A stretch of DNA of 39,813 nt from an uncultured Pseudomonadota bacterium (lineage in GTDB: Bacteria; Pseudomonadota; Zetaproteobacteria; Mariprofundales; Mariprofundaceae): assembly GCA_913055645.1 (NCBI GenBank), contig CAJXLC010000019.1, positions 1 to 39,813 of the forward strand. Direction: 5' to 3'. Position 1 is the stretch's first letter. Each line of letters starts with the position of its first letter. Below, piece by piece: positions 20,942-28,247 of the stretch. A program made the translations under genes and the position numbers. The notes below the pieces were generated by a model. It did no database searches. It was given only the letters and a program-made list of their open reading frames with translations, and was not told where the DNA came from.

Positions 20942-21063
20942 GTAACTGTTCAGGTTGCCGCTGATTTGTTTGCTAGCGAGGCGAAAAAACGCAGCCTACT
21001 TCGTGTAGGTGAGTATTTTTTAACGCTGCTAGCGAGAAAATCAGTGGTAAACTGAATAGTTAC
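20942..21063. mobile_element. MITE-like palindromic repeat, copy 1
   Basis: 122-bp element with ends GTAACTGTTCAG and CTGAATAGTTAC; inverted similarity continues through a CTGATTT block for about 27 bp. The central hairpin is CCTAC-loop-GTAGG, unlike CGTAC/GTACG in the other copies. The mid-arms also differ, using GCTAGC where others have CAAG/CTTG, so this is a divergent subtype. It fills the junction between convergent phhB and the phnA-like gene; its last base is part of the latter's TAG stop. No target duplication was found. Confidence 0.85.
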
Positions 21064-21638
21064 TAAGATTTTTTTACAAATTGTGTAAGAATTACAATTT
21101 GTTGGCTATTCACTCGGCCTTCAATATGTTCAGCATTATCAGCCACCAAACGAATATTACGCACTGGCGTACCACGTTTGGCAGTAAAGCCGCCACCTGA
21201 TACTTTCAAATCTTTAATCAACACCACACTGTCACCATTTTCAAGCACAGCGCCATTGCTATCCCTATGCACAATAGCATCTTCTTCGGCAGTCTCAGCA
21301 CCAGCCTCTGCCCATGCTTTTACGTCATCTTCCAAATACATCATATCAAGCAAATCCTGCGGCCAACCTTCTGCGCGCAAACGGGTCAGCATACGCCAAG
21401 CCATCACCTTCACAGCATCCACTTCGCTCCACATGCTATCATTCAAACAACGCCAATGATTGGCATCGACGTTATCAGGATTTTCAATCTGATCAGAGCA
21501 AGTTGCACAGATATAAACACACTGATCCGCTGTGTTATCTGGGCTTGATGGCACTTCATACACAGCCAAATTATCTGTTGCTGCACATAATTCACATTTG
21601 GATTCACTACGCGTTTGCAATGCTTGCTCTATACTCAT
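21063..21638 (-). CDS. PhnA/YjdM-like zinc-ribbon protein
   Basis: 191-residue protein of the PhnA (alkylphosphonate-utilisation-operon) family, whose biochemical role is not settled and which is not needed for phosphonate breakdown. An N-terminal zinc ribbon is visible (C15, C18, then C44 and C47 in ICATC). A C-terminal beta-barrel domain contains NGDSVVLIKDLKVSGGG and KRGTPVRNIRLV. The start at 21638 gives MSIEQALQTRSESKCELC with a weak AGAGA site; the longer frame from 21686 adds an unlikely leader. The TAG stop uses the terminal G of repeat copy 1. Confidence 0.88.
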   Translation of the reverse strand: MSIEQALQTRSESKCELCAATDNLAVYEVPSSPDNTADQCVYICATCSDQIENPDNVDANHWRCLNDSMWSEVDAVKVMAWRMLTRLRAEGWPQDLLDMMYLEDDVKAWAEAGAETAEEDAIVHRDSNGAVLENGDSVVLIKDLKVSGGGFTAKRGTPVRNIRLVADNAEHIEGRVNSQQIVILTQFVKKS

Positions 21639-21771
21639 AACTATTCTCTCTATATTAAACTTTATGGGAATTAACATACCCATCATTTGCGGGCGGATGA
21701 TTCATCTCGAATGTAATAAAGTCAAATAAAGTATGACTATGTATATGATAGAATAGCCGAGTGGGGAAACA

Positions 21772-22647
21772 TTGATAAAGCAAAGCATCCTTAAAACATC
21801 ATTATTTACTATTGTGGCATTGATTGCATTTGCCGCCAACTCCGTATTATGTAGGCTTGCTTTAGATATTTACAAAATGGATGCAGGTAGTTTCACGACG
21901 CTTCGGCTTCTATCTGGTGCCATCGTACTATGGATTCTAGTTCGCACACAACATCAACAAAACAGTCATCCTCGTTTTAACTTTTCAACAAGCTGGTTTT
22001 CAGCATCCATGTTGTTTATTTACGCCGCAGCTTTTTCCTTTGCTTATATTACGCTCGATACAGCGACAGGTGCCCTCATCCTCTTTGGCAGCGTGCAAAT
22101 CACCATGATTGCTTACTCAATATATGCAGGGAACCGCCCGAGCATGGCTGAGTGGGCAGGCTTATCCATGGCATTTATTGGTTTCATTTATCTTATTTAT
22201 CCTGATTTAAGCAGCCCTTCTGCCATGGGTTTTCTACTCATGAGCATCGCTGGCATCGCATGGGGTTTTTATAGTATTCAAGGCAAGCATAGCAAAAAAG
22301 CATTGTTCGATACTGCCCAGAATTTTATAAAAACGATGCCTTTTATAGCCATATTAGCACTTATCACATTGCCCCAGTCTCACCTAAATCTACAAGGCAT
22401 ACTGCTTGCCCTACTATCTGGCGGCATCGCATCAGGTATGGGTTATGCGATTTGGTATAAGGCATTAACAGGGCTCTCCAATCATCAAGCTGCAGTTGTG
22501 CAACTTGCTGTTCCCGTCATCGCTGCCATCGGTGGTGTGATATTTGTGTCGGAAGAAATGACACTTCGTTTGGTCATTTCTACCATCATGGTCTTGGGCG
22601 GCATTCTTATTGTTATTTCAACGCGATATTTTATTCAACAAAAATAA
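21772..22647 (+). CDS. DMT/EamA family membrane transporter
   Basis: Inner-membrane protein of 291 residues with about ten predicted spans in two EamA repeats. Family features are FAANSVLCRLALDIYKMDAG (about 21-40), FTTLRLLSGAIVLW and the second-half LAVPVIAAIGGVIFVSEEMT (about 242-261). The start appears to be TTG, since no ATG or GTG is in frame before the first membrane span; a GGGG motif lies 5 bp upstream. Relatives export amino acids or other metabolites; substrate is not predictable here. Divergent from the phnA-like gene. Confidence 0.87.
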   Translation: MIKQSILKTSLFTIVALIAFAANSVLCRLALDIYKMDAGSFTTLRLLSGAIVLWILVRTQHQQNSHPRFNFSTSWFSASMLFIYAAAFSFAYITLDTATGALILFGSVQITMIAYSIYAGNRPSMAEWAGLSMAFIGFIYLIYPDLSSPSAMGFLLMSIAGIAWGFYSIQGKHSKKALFDTAQNFIKTMPFIAILALITLPQSHLNLQGILLALLSGGIASGMGYAIWYKALTGLSNHQAAVVQLAVPVIAAIGGVIFVSEEMTLRLVISTIMVLGGILIVISTRYFIQQK

Positions 22648-22692
22648 CAAGTTAGATTCATTTCATAAAAAATTCACACATAATATGGAATT

Positions 22693-22723
22693 TTGGCACG
22701 TTATCTGCTTATATTTTTATAAC
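22693..22723 (+). promoter_or_regulatory. Possible promoter of the 6S RNA gene
   Basis: TTGGCA (22693-22698) is followed by AT-rich candidates for a -10 element around 22716-22723 (TTTATA or TATAAC), with 17-19 bp spacing. Transcription would start near 22730, just ahead of the closing stem. The match is only moderate. The rest of 22648-22736 shows nothing else. Confidence 0.35.
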
Positions 22724-22736
22724 AACAACTTGTTGT

Positions 22737-22890
22737 ACTGGTGTTGTGGTTTGCAAGTTTGAGCCGATATGCACTGAACGGGAGTTTAATGTCTGATTGT
22801 GTGAATCCCTTTATTTGGGATACCTAATGTCAGAATGCGACACCCACCTAAGCTTTTAGGGTTCAGTTCTTTGTAGGCCACAACACCAGT
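22737..22890 (+). ncRNA. ssrS: 6S RNA
   Basis: 6S RNA binds sigma-70 RNA polymerase by mimicking an open promoter. A perfect 13-bp closing stem, ACTGGTGTTGTGG (22737-22749) with CCACAACACCAGT (22878-22890), encloses the conserved GAGCCGATAT element also found in E. coli 6S RNA. Inside, CTGAAC pairs with GTTCAG around the central bubble, GTC pairs with GAC, and the apical hairpin AATCCC-loop-GGGAT caps the structure. The core of about 154 nt may extend at both ends. A strong terminator follows 21 bp later. No ygfA-like gene follows, unlike many gammaproteobacteria. Confidence 0.88.
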
Positions 22891-22911
22891 CCAGTTGGTT
22901 GAAAGCAATAG

Positions 22912-22950
22912 CACCTGCCAATATCCCCCCATTGGCAGGTGTTTTTGTTT
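22912..22950 (+). terminator. Rho-independent terminator of 6S RNA
   Basis: Perfect 11-bp stem CACCTGCCAAT/ATTGGCAGGTG with an 8-base loop, followed by TTTTTGTTT. It ends the 6S RNA transcript and can also serve the convergent methyltransferase gene. Confidence 0.88.
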
Positions 22951-22983
22951 AGGAAAAGAATCTGATTCAAACATCCAACTACG

Positions 22984-23571
22984 TCATAACCCACCCTTCT
23001 GACAACGCAGCGTAAAACCAAGCTCAAAACGCAAACCATTAGGACGTGATATGATAAATGGTGGTTCTTGCTGCCACTGCCAACGTTTTTCTGCAAACAG
23101 TTCATGCATATCCAGCCAATCACAATGAAATGGAGGACCGCCTGCTGCACCGGTTTGCATCATAGAAAAAAGCAGGGTTCCATTGGGTTTCAACCATGTA
23201 TAAAGACACTGTTCATAATGTTCCCGTTGCTCTACTGGCAAAGCGCACAAACATGTCTGCTCATATACAATATCAAAGCTATGTTTCGGTTGATAATCAA
23301 ACAAATCAGAACATACAAGCGTTGCGCTCACATTCGCATCGTGCAAAGCCTGTCGTACGGCAGCAATCGCAGAAGGAGCCAAATCCAAGGCAGTCACATC
23401 AAAACCACGTTTAGCTAATGCAACAACCTCATAACCCCGACCACAACCAGGAATCAAAATACGTTGATTGGGCGTGATATTTCCATCTTCAAACCAATGC
23501 TTCAAAGCAGGGCTTACCGCACCCCTATCCCAACCCGTATCTTTTTGTTGATACAATGCTTCCCAATCCAT
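22984..23571 (-). CDS. TPMT-like class I SAM methyltransferase
   Basis: 195-residue soluble methyltransferase of the thiopurine S-methyltransferase family. It begins MDWEALYQQKDTGWDRGAVS, as bacterial TPMTs do. The SAM-binding motif is ILIPGCGRGYEVVALAKRGF (about 38-57), then VTALDLAPSAI. FDIVYEQTCLCALP (about 99-112) and FSMMQTGAAGGPPF complete the pattern. Bacterial relatives methylate thiols, selenium or tellurium compounds. The ATG at 23571 has GAGGTG just upstream, better than the frame start at 23592. It lies 2 bp after the stop of a membrane methyltransferase gene, implying coupled translation. Confidence 0.86.
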   Translation of the reverse strand: MDWEALYQQKDTGWDRGAVSPALKHWFEDGNITPNQRILIPGCGRGYEVVALAKRGFDVTALDLAPSAIAAVRQALHDANVSATLVCSDLFDYQPKHSFDIVYEQTCLCALPVEQREHYEQCLYTWLKPNGTLLFSMMQTGAAGGPPFHCDWLDMHELFAEKRWQWQQEPPFIISRPNGLRFELGFTLRCQKGGL

Positions 23572-23573
23572 AC

Positions 23574-24158
23574 TCACCTCTTTTTTGACCACGGTATAAA
23601 TGCAGAAACAGATGCCTGATAATTGGCATAATCAGGATGCTCTCTAAGCATACGTGTTTCTTCAAAACGTGAGCCAATGATAAAATATACACATATAACC
23701 AAAGCAAAATGAAAACCATTCTGCGTCTGCTCAGGCATTGCCAATAAAATCAACATTGCACCAACGTACATCGGATGCCTTAACCAACGATAAATACCAC
23801 TGACAACAAACGGGTCTGTACCTTCATTAGCTTTACGTAAACCTAAAAAAACCAAGCCATCAATCGGTTGAAATGCTGCCAATGCCACAATCACGCCCAA
23901 CACTTGCAGACTCACCATAACCATCCAAATCAGCCCATCAGTTTGATAGAATGGCACATCAGGCAACTGATGCACAAAGAAAGTCCACAACCCCGTTGTT
24001 ATCAAAGCAAAAACAGAATACAACAAGCGATAATGCGGTTCATGTAAGCCATGTGCATAAGCCCATTGTTTGCAAGTATGTGAGGCAACAACACTATGAA
24101 TTACTGCAAATAATAAGCCGGACAACCATATCCACAGTCCACTTTCCCAAGCACTCAT
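23574..24158 (-). CDS. Membrane methyltransferase, NnrU/MddA/isoprenylcysteine type
   Basis: 194-residue integral membrane protein with about five spans. The C-terminal half carries the ICMT/PEMT-type SAM signature: SGIYRWLRHPMYVGAMLILLA (about 120-140), then YFIIGSRFEETRMLREHPDYANYQ (about 157-180). The N-terminal stretch FAVIHSVVASHTCKQW resembles NnrU and the methanethiol methyltransferase MddA. Exact substrate is unknown. Coupled to the soluble TPMT-like gene, so both may act on thiol or chalcogen compounds. Confidence 0.82.
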   Translation of the reverse strand: MSAWESGLWIWLSGLLFAVIHSVVASHTCKQWAYAHGLHEPHYRLLYSVFALITTGLWTFFVHQLPDVPFYQTDGLIWMVMVSLQVLGVIVALAAFQPIDGLVFLGLRKANEGTDPFVVSGIYRWLRHPMYVGAMLILLAMPEQTQNGFHFALVICVYFIIGSRFEETRMLREHPDYANYQASVSAFIPWSKKR

Positions 24159-24203
24159 ACCGTCATCTCACCATGACAAAAACCCAGACGTTAACATACT
24201 CAC

Positions 24204-24635
24204 CTATGCCTCAGGTTTATCAACAATCAATGGTTGTTCATACTTAAAGTCAACTTGATGAAACGCTTCCAACGATTTGTTTTTTATTTTACCCCAAAAA
24301 GCATGGTCAATCTTTAACCAACGCAGAATTAGATCCTCAGACAGCCCTTGCTCTTGTAAAGATTCGCGTAACAAACCTTGCCGTATTTCTAGCAATTCTT
24401 TAGTGATATACATGCGCCTATGAGCAAGTGGTAGTTCTCTGCCTGGATAAGGGTTTTTAGAACCCATTTTCTCAGCCATAAATTGAGTCTGGCGTAATTC
24501 AATGGCTTTTTGATCATGCCCAACAAAAAACTGACCCAACCATGGATGCGCATAAACCTTATCATAAAATACGGTATGGACATGCTCCATGGCTGCAATA
24601 CCACCAATAGCATCAAGTAGAGATTGTTTTTTCAT
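24204..24635 (-). CDS. Truncated haemoglobin
   Basis: 143-residue 2-over-2 globin, probably group I. GG motif at 11-12, B10 tyrosine Y24 in TVFYDKVYAHPWLGQFF, KNPYPGRELPLAHRRM with proximal histidine H72, and C-terminal LILRWLKIDHAFWGKI. Such globins handle oxygen or nitric oxide. A short inverted repeat (AAGCCT/AGGCTT, about 24642-24654) lies just upstream of the start, and CTTCCAAA/TTTGGAAG arms lie at 24652-24697. No NsrR-type site was recognised here. Confidence 0.87.
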   Translation of the reverse strand: MKKQSLLDAIGGIAAMEHVHTVFYDKVYAHPWLGQFFVGHDQKAIELRQTQFMAEKMGSKNPYPGRELPLAHRRMYITKELLEIRQGLLRESLQEQGLSEDLILRWLKIDHAFWGKIKNKSLEAFHQVDFKYEQPLIVDKPEA

Positions 24636-24742
24636 TTATCTAAGCCTTAGGCTTCCAAAAATGCCATAATATCATTCATATTTTCAAACTTTGGAAGTAT
24701 TACTTTATTTTACACCCGAGCAATCATAGGTGAAAACGCACA

Positions 24743-25663
24743 CTAAACCACCTGCTTTTTTCGTATCACATGCGTCAATGCTGCCGTGGTAACGATACAC
24801 CACACCGCAAACAATGCTGCTGGCAATGCAGTTTGAGGCTCGAAATGTTTCAATGCCAATGCAACACCCAAACCAGCATTTTGCATCCCAATTTCAATCA
24901 TCAAGGTCACTCTATAGCTCGCCTTAAAAGAAAAAAGCGTTGCAACCAACCAGCCCAAGAGATAACCCAAAGCATTCACGATGACCACCATCAGCACTAT
25001 CCACATGGATAGCTGTGCAATGCGTTCCTGATTCGCAGCAACGGCATAGCTGCAAATAACAATAATCGCGAGCGAAGCCAACGCTGGTGAAATATGTTCA
25101 ATATGCCCATGTATTTTGTGCATTCTTGGTTTGAGTAACATTGCAATAAACAATGGTAACACAACAATCATAAAAATAGTCTGCATCATCGGCCAAAATG
25201 GAATGGGCATCCAAACCCCACCCAATAATTGCATCAATGCTGGCGTTACCAATGGTGAAAGCATGGTCGCTAACATCGTCATAGCAATGGAAAATGCTAC
25301 CGCACCACCAGCCAAATAAGTCATTACATTCGATGCCATTGCCCCAGGCGCACAACCCACAATAATAAATCCCAATGCCAATGCAGGAGGGAAACCCAAC
25401 CATGTAACGATTCCTGCAGCAGCAAAGCCAAGCAGTGGCATAATGCTATATTGACTCATCACACCAATCACGATGCTTTTCGGATCTTTTAAAGCTGCTT
25501 TCGCCTCATCAAGTGGCAACACCAAACCCACTGCAAACATAGTCGCCGCAAACAACCAGAGAAAATAATCTTTTACGGGTAAAAATAATGCTGGATAAAC
25601 ATATGCTACCACTGCCGAAACAAGCGTCAGTATTGCCATATTTTTTGTAATCCATTTAAACAT
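24743..25663 (-). CDS. Bile acid:sodium symporter (BASS) family transporter
   Basis: 306-residue inner-membrane protein with about ten spans. Family signatures: MFAVGLVLPLDEAKAAL (about 41-57), VGCAPGAMASNVMTYLAGG (about 102-120), the sodium-site region, and EIGMQNAGLGVALALKHF (about 255-272). Bacterial members import organic anions such as pantoate or other carboxylates; bile acids are not expected here. Repeat copy 2 lies 64 bp upstream of its start. Confidence 0.9.
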   Translation of the reverse strand: MFKWITKNMAILTLVSAVVAYVYPALFLPVKDYFLWLFAATMFAVGLVLPLDEAKAALKDPKSIVIGVMSQYSIMPLLGFAAAGIVTWLGFPPALALGFIIVGCAPGAMASNVMTYLAGGAVAFSIAMTMLATMLSPLVTPALMQLLGGVWMPIPFWPMMQTIFMIVVLPLFIAMLLKPRMHKIHGHIEHISPALASLAIIVICSYAVAANQERIAQLSMWIVLMVVIVNALGYLLGWLVATLFSFKASYRVTLMIEIGMQNAGLGVALALKHFEPQTALPAALFAVWCIVTTAALTHVIRKKQVV

Positions 25664-25727
25664 AAAACAATCCTTTTTTAACTAATAAAGTGCTGATTAA
25701 AAATATCGGCACTTCCCTAAATTTCAT

Positions 25728-25848
25728 GTAGCTATTCAGATTGCAGCTAATTTACCCAAGATCAAGACGAAAAAGCGCAGCGTACTCCTGTACGTGAGCA
25801 TTTTTCAACGCAGAGCTTGAGTAAATAAGTGGTGAACTGAATCGTTAC
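25728..25848. mobile_element. MITE-like palindromic repeat, copy 2, with target duplication
   Basis: 121-bp element with ends GTAGCTATTCAG and CTGAATCGTTAC and central hairpin CGTAC-TCCT-GTACG. The 8 bp before it (25720-25727) and after it (25849-25856) are both AATTTCAT, a perfect target-site duplication. The right duplicate contains the stop codon of the gene at 25853-26458. Same orientation as copies 1 and 4. Confidence 0.92.
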
Positions 25849-25852
25849 AATT

Positions 25853-26458
25853 TCATTTCCACAAACCATCACGAAACCATGCCTGCGAATTTGCATCAAG
25901 CAAACTGTATGGCGATGCTTGTTGCAACAAAAAATCTACCAATAACACCCTATCCTTGTCTTTCAAAAGCAAATCGCGCCGCCTTATTTCTTCCAATAAC
26001 TGCGTTGAAGTTACCGCTGGCAATATATAATCAACCCCCACTAATGCCGATTCTTGCTGTTTTTTCTCTGATACACATAACAATGATACATACGGATATT
26101 TTTCAATTTCATTCAAATAAGAGATTACACTTAAATCCGTTAAAAATTCCAAATTATGGACAATTACAAGATGATAGATTGAAGTTTTGTTTATTTCAGG
26201 GATAAAATCATGAATATTGGCTATATTTTTATATTTCCCCTGTTCAAGAAGCGCATCTAAAAGTGATATTTGGCGCTTTTCAACATCTCGCATATCTACC
26301 TGAAATACACGCCATACTTCAGGGAGTATGCTACGTAGATCTTGCAATGTTCGACGACGACCTTGCCCGTGCGGACCAATCAAATTGATGCTTTTGCCTT
26401 GCTGCAATGATTTGAGTAATTGATGTGTAAACTCAACGCGTAAACATTGCTCATTCAT
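25853..26458 (-). CDS. Degenerate AAA/P-loop protein of unknown function
   Basis: 201 residues, not recognised as a named family. The N-terminal part looks like a P-loop ATPase: LLKSLQQGKSINLIGPHGQGRRRTL (about 15-39), where the Walker A lysine and serine/threonine are replaced by Arg-Arg (GPHGQGRRR). The Walker B-like strand reads HLVIVHNLEFL (about 96-106), with His-Asn where Asp-Glu is usual. The C-terminus LLEEIRRRDLLLKDKDRVLL is helical. ATP hydrolysis therefore looks lost or altered. No signal peptide is visible. It follows a peptidoglycan-binding gene by 5 bp; AAA plus peptidoglycan-binding domains also occur together in GspA/ExeA. Confidence 0.75.
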   Translation of the reverse strand: MNEQCLRVEFTHQLLKSLQQGKSINLIGPHGQGRRRTLQDLRSILPEVWRVFQVDMRDVEKRQISLLDALLEQGKYKNIANIHDFIPEINKTSIYHLVIVHNLEFLTDLSVISYLNEIEKYPYVSLLCVSEKKQQESALVGVDYILPAVTSTQLLEEIRRRDLLLKDKDRVLLVDFLLQQASPYSLLDANSQAWFRDGLWK

Positions 26459-26463
26459 GGCTA

Positions 26464-26871
26464 TCAGACCAATGGTGGTTGCGTAACGCTTATGGGTAAC
26501 ACCCGTTCCATTTCATCTTTTAACTCTTGCTCATCCAACAAGCCCTTACGCACCAATAAACGGAGCAAAGCATCCAACTGTGCTTGGTTCACTGCTATCG
26601 ATGCAACATCTGAAGCTGAATGATTTTCTACACTAGCCTTACAACGTGCGGGTGAAGCGGTTTGCCCTTGCTGCATCATTTGCAACAAAGCATCATCCAC
26701 CTGCCCTGTAATTTTTAAACCCCGCTGCCTTTGAAAAGCTTTCACTGCATCACGCGTGGATGCACCAAACATGCTTGGCCTATCTTCCACGCTATATCCC
26801 ATACTCCGCAAAAGCCCTTGTAACTCACTCACACTTTTCCCACGCATAAACATTTTTAGCGGTCTTGCCAT
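26464..26871 (-). CDS. Peptidoglycan-binding domain (PG_binding_1) protein
   Basis: 135-residue protein. Residues about 9-66 form a PG_binding_1 fold: GKSVSELQGLLRSMGYSVED, FGASTRDAVKAFQRQRGL and ITGQVDDALLQMM. A linker follows, then a helical C-terminal segment, LDALLRLLVRKGLLDEQELKDEMER, resembling short SHOCT-like ends. No signal peptide or lipobox is evident, which is odd for a wall-binding protein. GGAG lies about 8 bp before the ATG. It is bracketed, with the gene behind it, by repeat copies 2 and 3. Confidence 0.82.
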   Translation of the reverse strand: MARPLKMFMRGKSVSELQGLLRSMGYSVEDRPSMFGASTRDAVKAFQRQRGLKITGQVDDALLQMMQQGQTASPARCKASVENHSASDVASIAVNQAQLDALLRLLVRKGLLDEQELKDEMERVLPISVTQPPLV

Positions 26872-26892
26872 GATGATTCTCCAAATATTTGG

Positions 26893-27014
26893 GTAACTAT
26901 TCAGCTTACCACTGATTAACCTAAGCTCTACATTAAAAAATACTCACGTACAGAAAGTACGCTGCGATTTTCCGTCTTGATTTTAAGCCAATCAACGGCA
27001 ACCTAAACAGTTAC
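26893..27014. mobile_element. MITE-like palindromic repeat, copy 3 (inverted orientation)
   Basis: 122-bp element with ends GTAACTATTCAG and CTAAACAGTTAC. Its centre (CGTAC-AGAAA-GTACG) and flanking blocks are the reverse complement of the other copies, so it is inserted in the opposite direction. No target duplication was found. A perfect 12-bp palindrome CCAAATATTTGG (26881-26892) abuts its left end and leads into the ribosome site of the peptidoglycan-binding gene 21 bp away. Its right end lies 4 bp past the FTR1 stop. Confidence 0.88.
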
Positions 27015-27018
27015 GTAC

Positions 27019-27825
27019 TTAACTTATATGCTCGCTGCGGTGTTTTATCATGAATACAGTCACCAAGAAAACAACAAATACCAATACCTGCATGGCACTG
27101 GGGCTATCATCATAACCCATCAAAACATGCAAAAATTCACCCAAAACACTTTCCATAGAAAGCAGTGCGGAGCTATCCCATAGTCTATCTACCAGTGCGG
27201 GCAACATATCCACCATAATTAAGTTCGCAGCAGCTTGCGATGCCATACCCGCTGCCAAGAGCATCAACAGCCAACCCACCACCAGAAACATCTGTTTTAC
27301 AGGGATACGCACCAAGCCACGGTATAAAATAAATCCAACAATTACGCCAAGAAATAAACCAACAGCCCCACCCCACACGGTAGCCCAACCATCATCTTGC
27401 ACTGACTGTGCTGCGCCAAAGAGAAAAAATACGGCTTCAGAACCTTCACGCATCACAGCTGCCAAGGTAACAAAAAACAAAGCTGTACCTGGTAAATCGC
27501 CATCCACTACGGACTGCCCAACTTGGCGCATACGAAGTGACATCTCACGCCCATGTTTTGCCATCAAAATCACTGTCCAGGAAATCAGAATCGCTGCCAA
27601 ACTCAATAGCACAGCATTAAAAACAAATTCACCATCGCCATCCATGGATGATTCAAGTTCGGTCATAAATATTGCAATAGCAGCCGCCCCCAACAAACCC
27701 AACAGTGTTCCAAAAGCTATCCACCTACGGCTCTCTAATGAGCCTGTTGTAGCAGCCATGAGAACGCCTAATACGATGGACATTTCCAACACTTCACGAA
27801 ATACAATAATCATTGCAGACATCAT
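27019..27825 (-). CDS. FTR1-family iron permease (EfeU-like)
   Basis: 268-residue inner-membrane iron permease with about seven spans. Both iron-binding REXXE motifs are intact: REVLE (residues 10-14) and REGSE (126-130). In EfeUOB-type systems the partners EfeO and EfeB assist; neither is nearby. Its ATG overlaps the fur-like stop by 4 bp, so both genes are in one transcript behind a Fur box. AGGAG lies about 11 bp upstream. Confidence 0.92.
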   Translation of the reverse strand: MMSAMIIVFREVLEMSIVLGVLMAATTGSLESRRWIAFGTLLGLLGAAAIAIFMTELESSMDGDGEFVFNAVLLSLAAILISWTVILMAKHGREMSLRMRQVGQSVVDGDLPGTALFFVTLAAVMREGSEAVFFLFGAAQSVQDDGWATVWGGAVGLFLGVIVGFILYRGLVRIPVKQMFLVVGWLLMLLAAGMASQAAANLIMVDMLPALVDRLWDSSALLSMESVLGEFLHVLMGYDDSPSAMQVLVFVVFLVTVFMIKHRSEHIS

Positions 27826-28223
27826 AGGTTTTTACTCTCCTGAGAATCATTTGAACACGACTGACACACACCAAAAATTAATAATTGATGACCCGTCATT
27901 TGAAATAATCGATCTTGCGCGACTTGCTGTTGGCGACTTTCAATTTTATTGTCACAAAACTCTTCAATATCGCCACATTTGATACAAACAAGATGATCAT
28001 GGTGTCCCTTGTCTGCACGCTCATAACGTTTTTTGTCCGCCAACTGAATGGATTGAATCAAACCCGCATTCTCCAACGCCGCCAAACCACGGTATACGGT
28101 GGCAATTCCAAGTTGTTCACCATTTTCACCCAAACACCGTGCCAGTTCTTCAGCATCCCAGTGTTGATTTGAACGATTGATTAAATCGAGAATTGCTTGC
28201 CTTTGTACTGTTAATCTCACCAT
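27822..28223 (-). CDS. fur: Fur-family metalloregulator
   Basis: 133-residue DNA-binding repressor. The winged helix includes the recognition helix IATVYRGLAALENAGL (40-55). Metal sites are HHDH (74-77), C80/C83 and C120/C123. The N-terminus is about ten residues shorter than E. coli Fur; an in-frame TAA lies within the operator, so no longer start exists. No Shine-Dalgarno is visible before the ATG, so initiation may be leaderless or on a short leader. The operator and iron-permease partner favour iron (Fur) over zinc or peroxide sensing. Confidence 0.9.
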   Translation of the reverse strand: MVRLTVQRQAILDLINRSNQHWDAEELARCLGENGEQLGIATVYRGLAALENAGLIQSIQLADKKRYERADKGHHDHLVCIKCGDIEEFCDNKIESRQQQVAQDRLFQMTGHQLLIFGVCQSCSNDSQESKNL

Positions 28224-28232
28224 AACGGAGAA

Positions 28233-28247
28233 TGATAACCATTATCA
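28233..28247. promoter_or_regulatory. Fur box in front of fur-FTR1
   Basis: TGATAACCATTATCA matches the 15-bp 7-1-7 Fur core TGATAATCATTATCA at 14 of 15 positions, with six perfectly paired bases on each side. It ends 9 bp before the fur ATG, so bound Fur would block its own transcription and that of the iron permease. Confidence 0.85.

Noticed and set aside
24636-24742. NsrR-type site upstream of the truncated haemoglobin
   Set aside because: Inverted repeats exist, but the half-site ATGCATTT pattern is absent.
25720-27022. Composite transposon formed by repeat copies 2 and 3
   Set aside because: Outer flanks AATTTCAT and GTACTTAA do not match, and copy 2 has its own duplication; two separate insertions are simpler.
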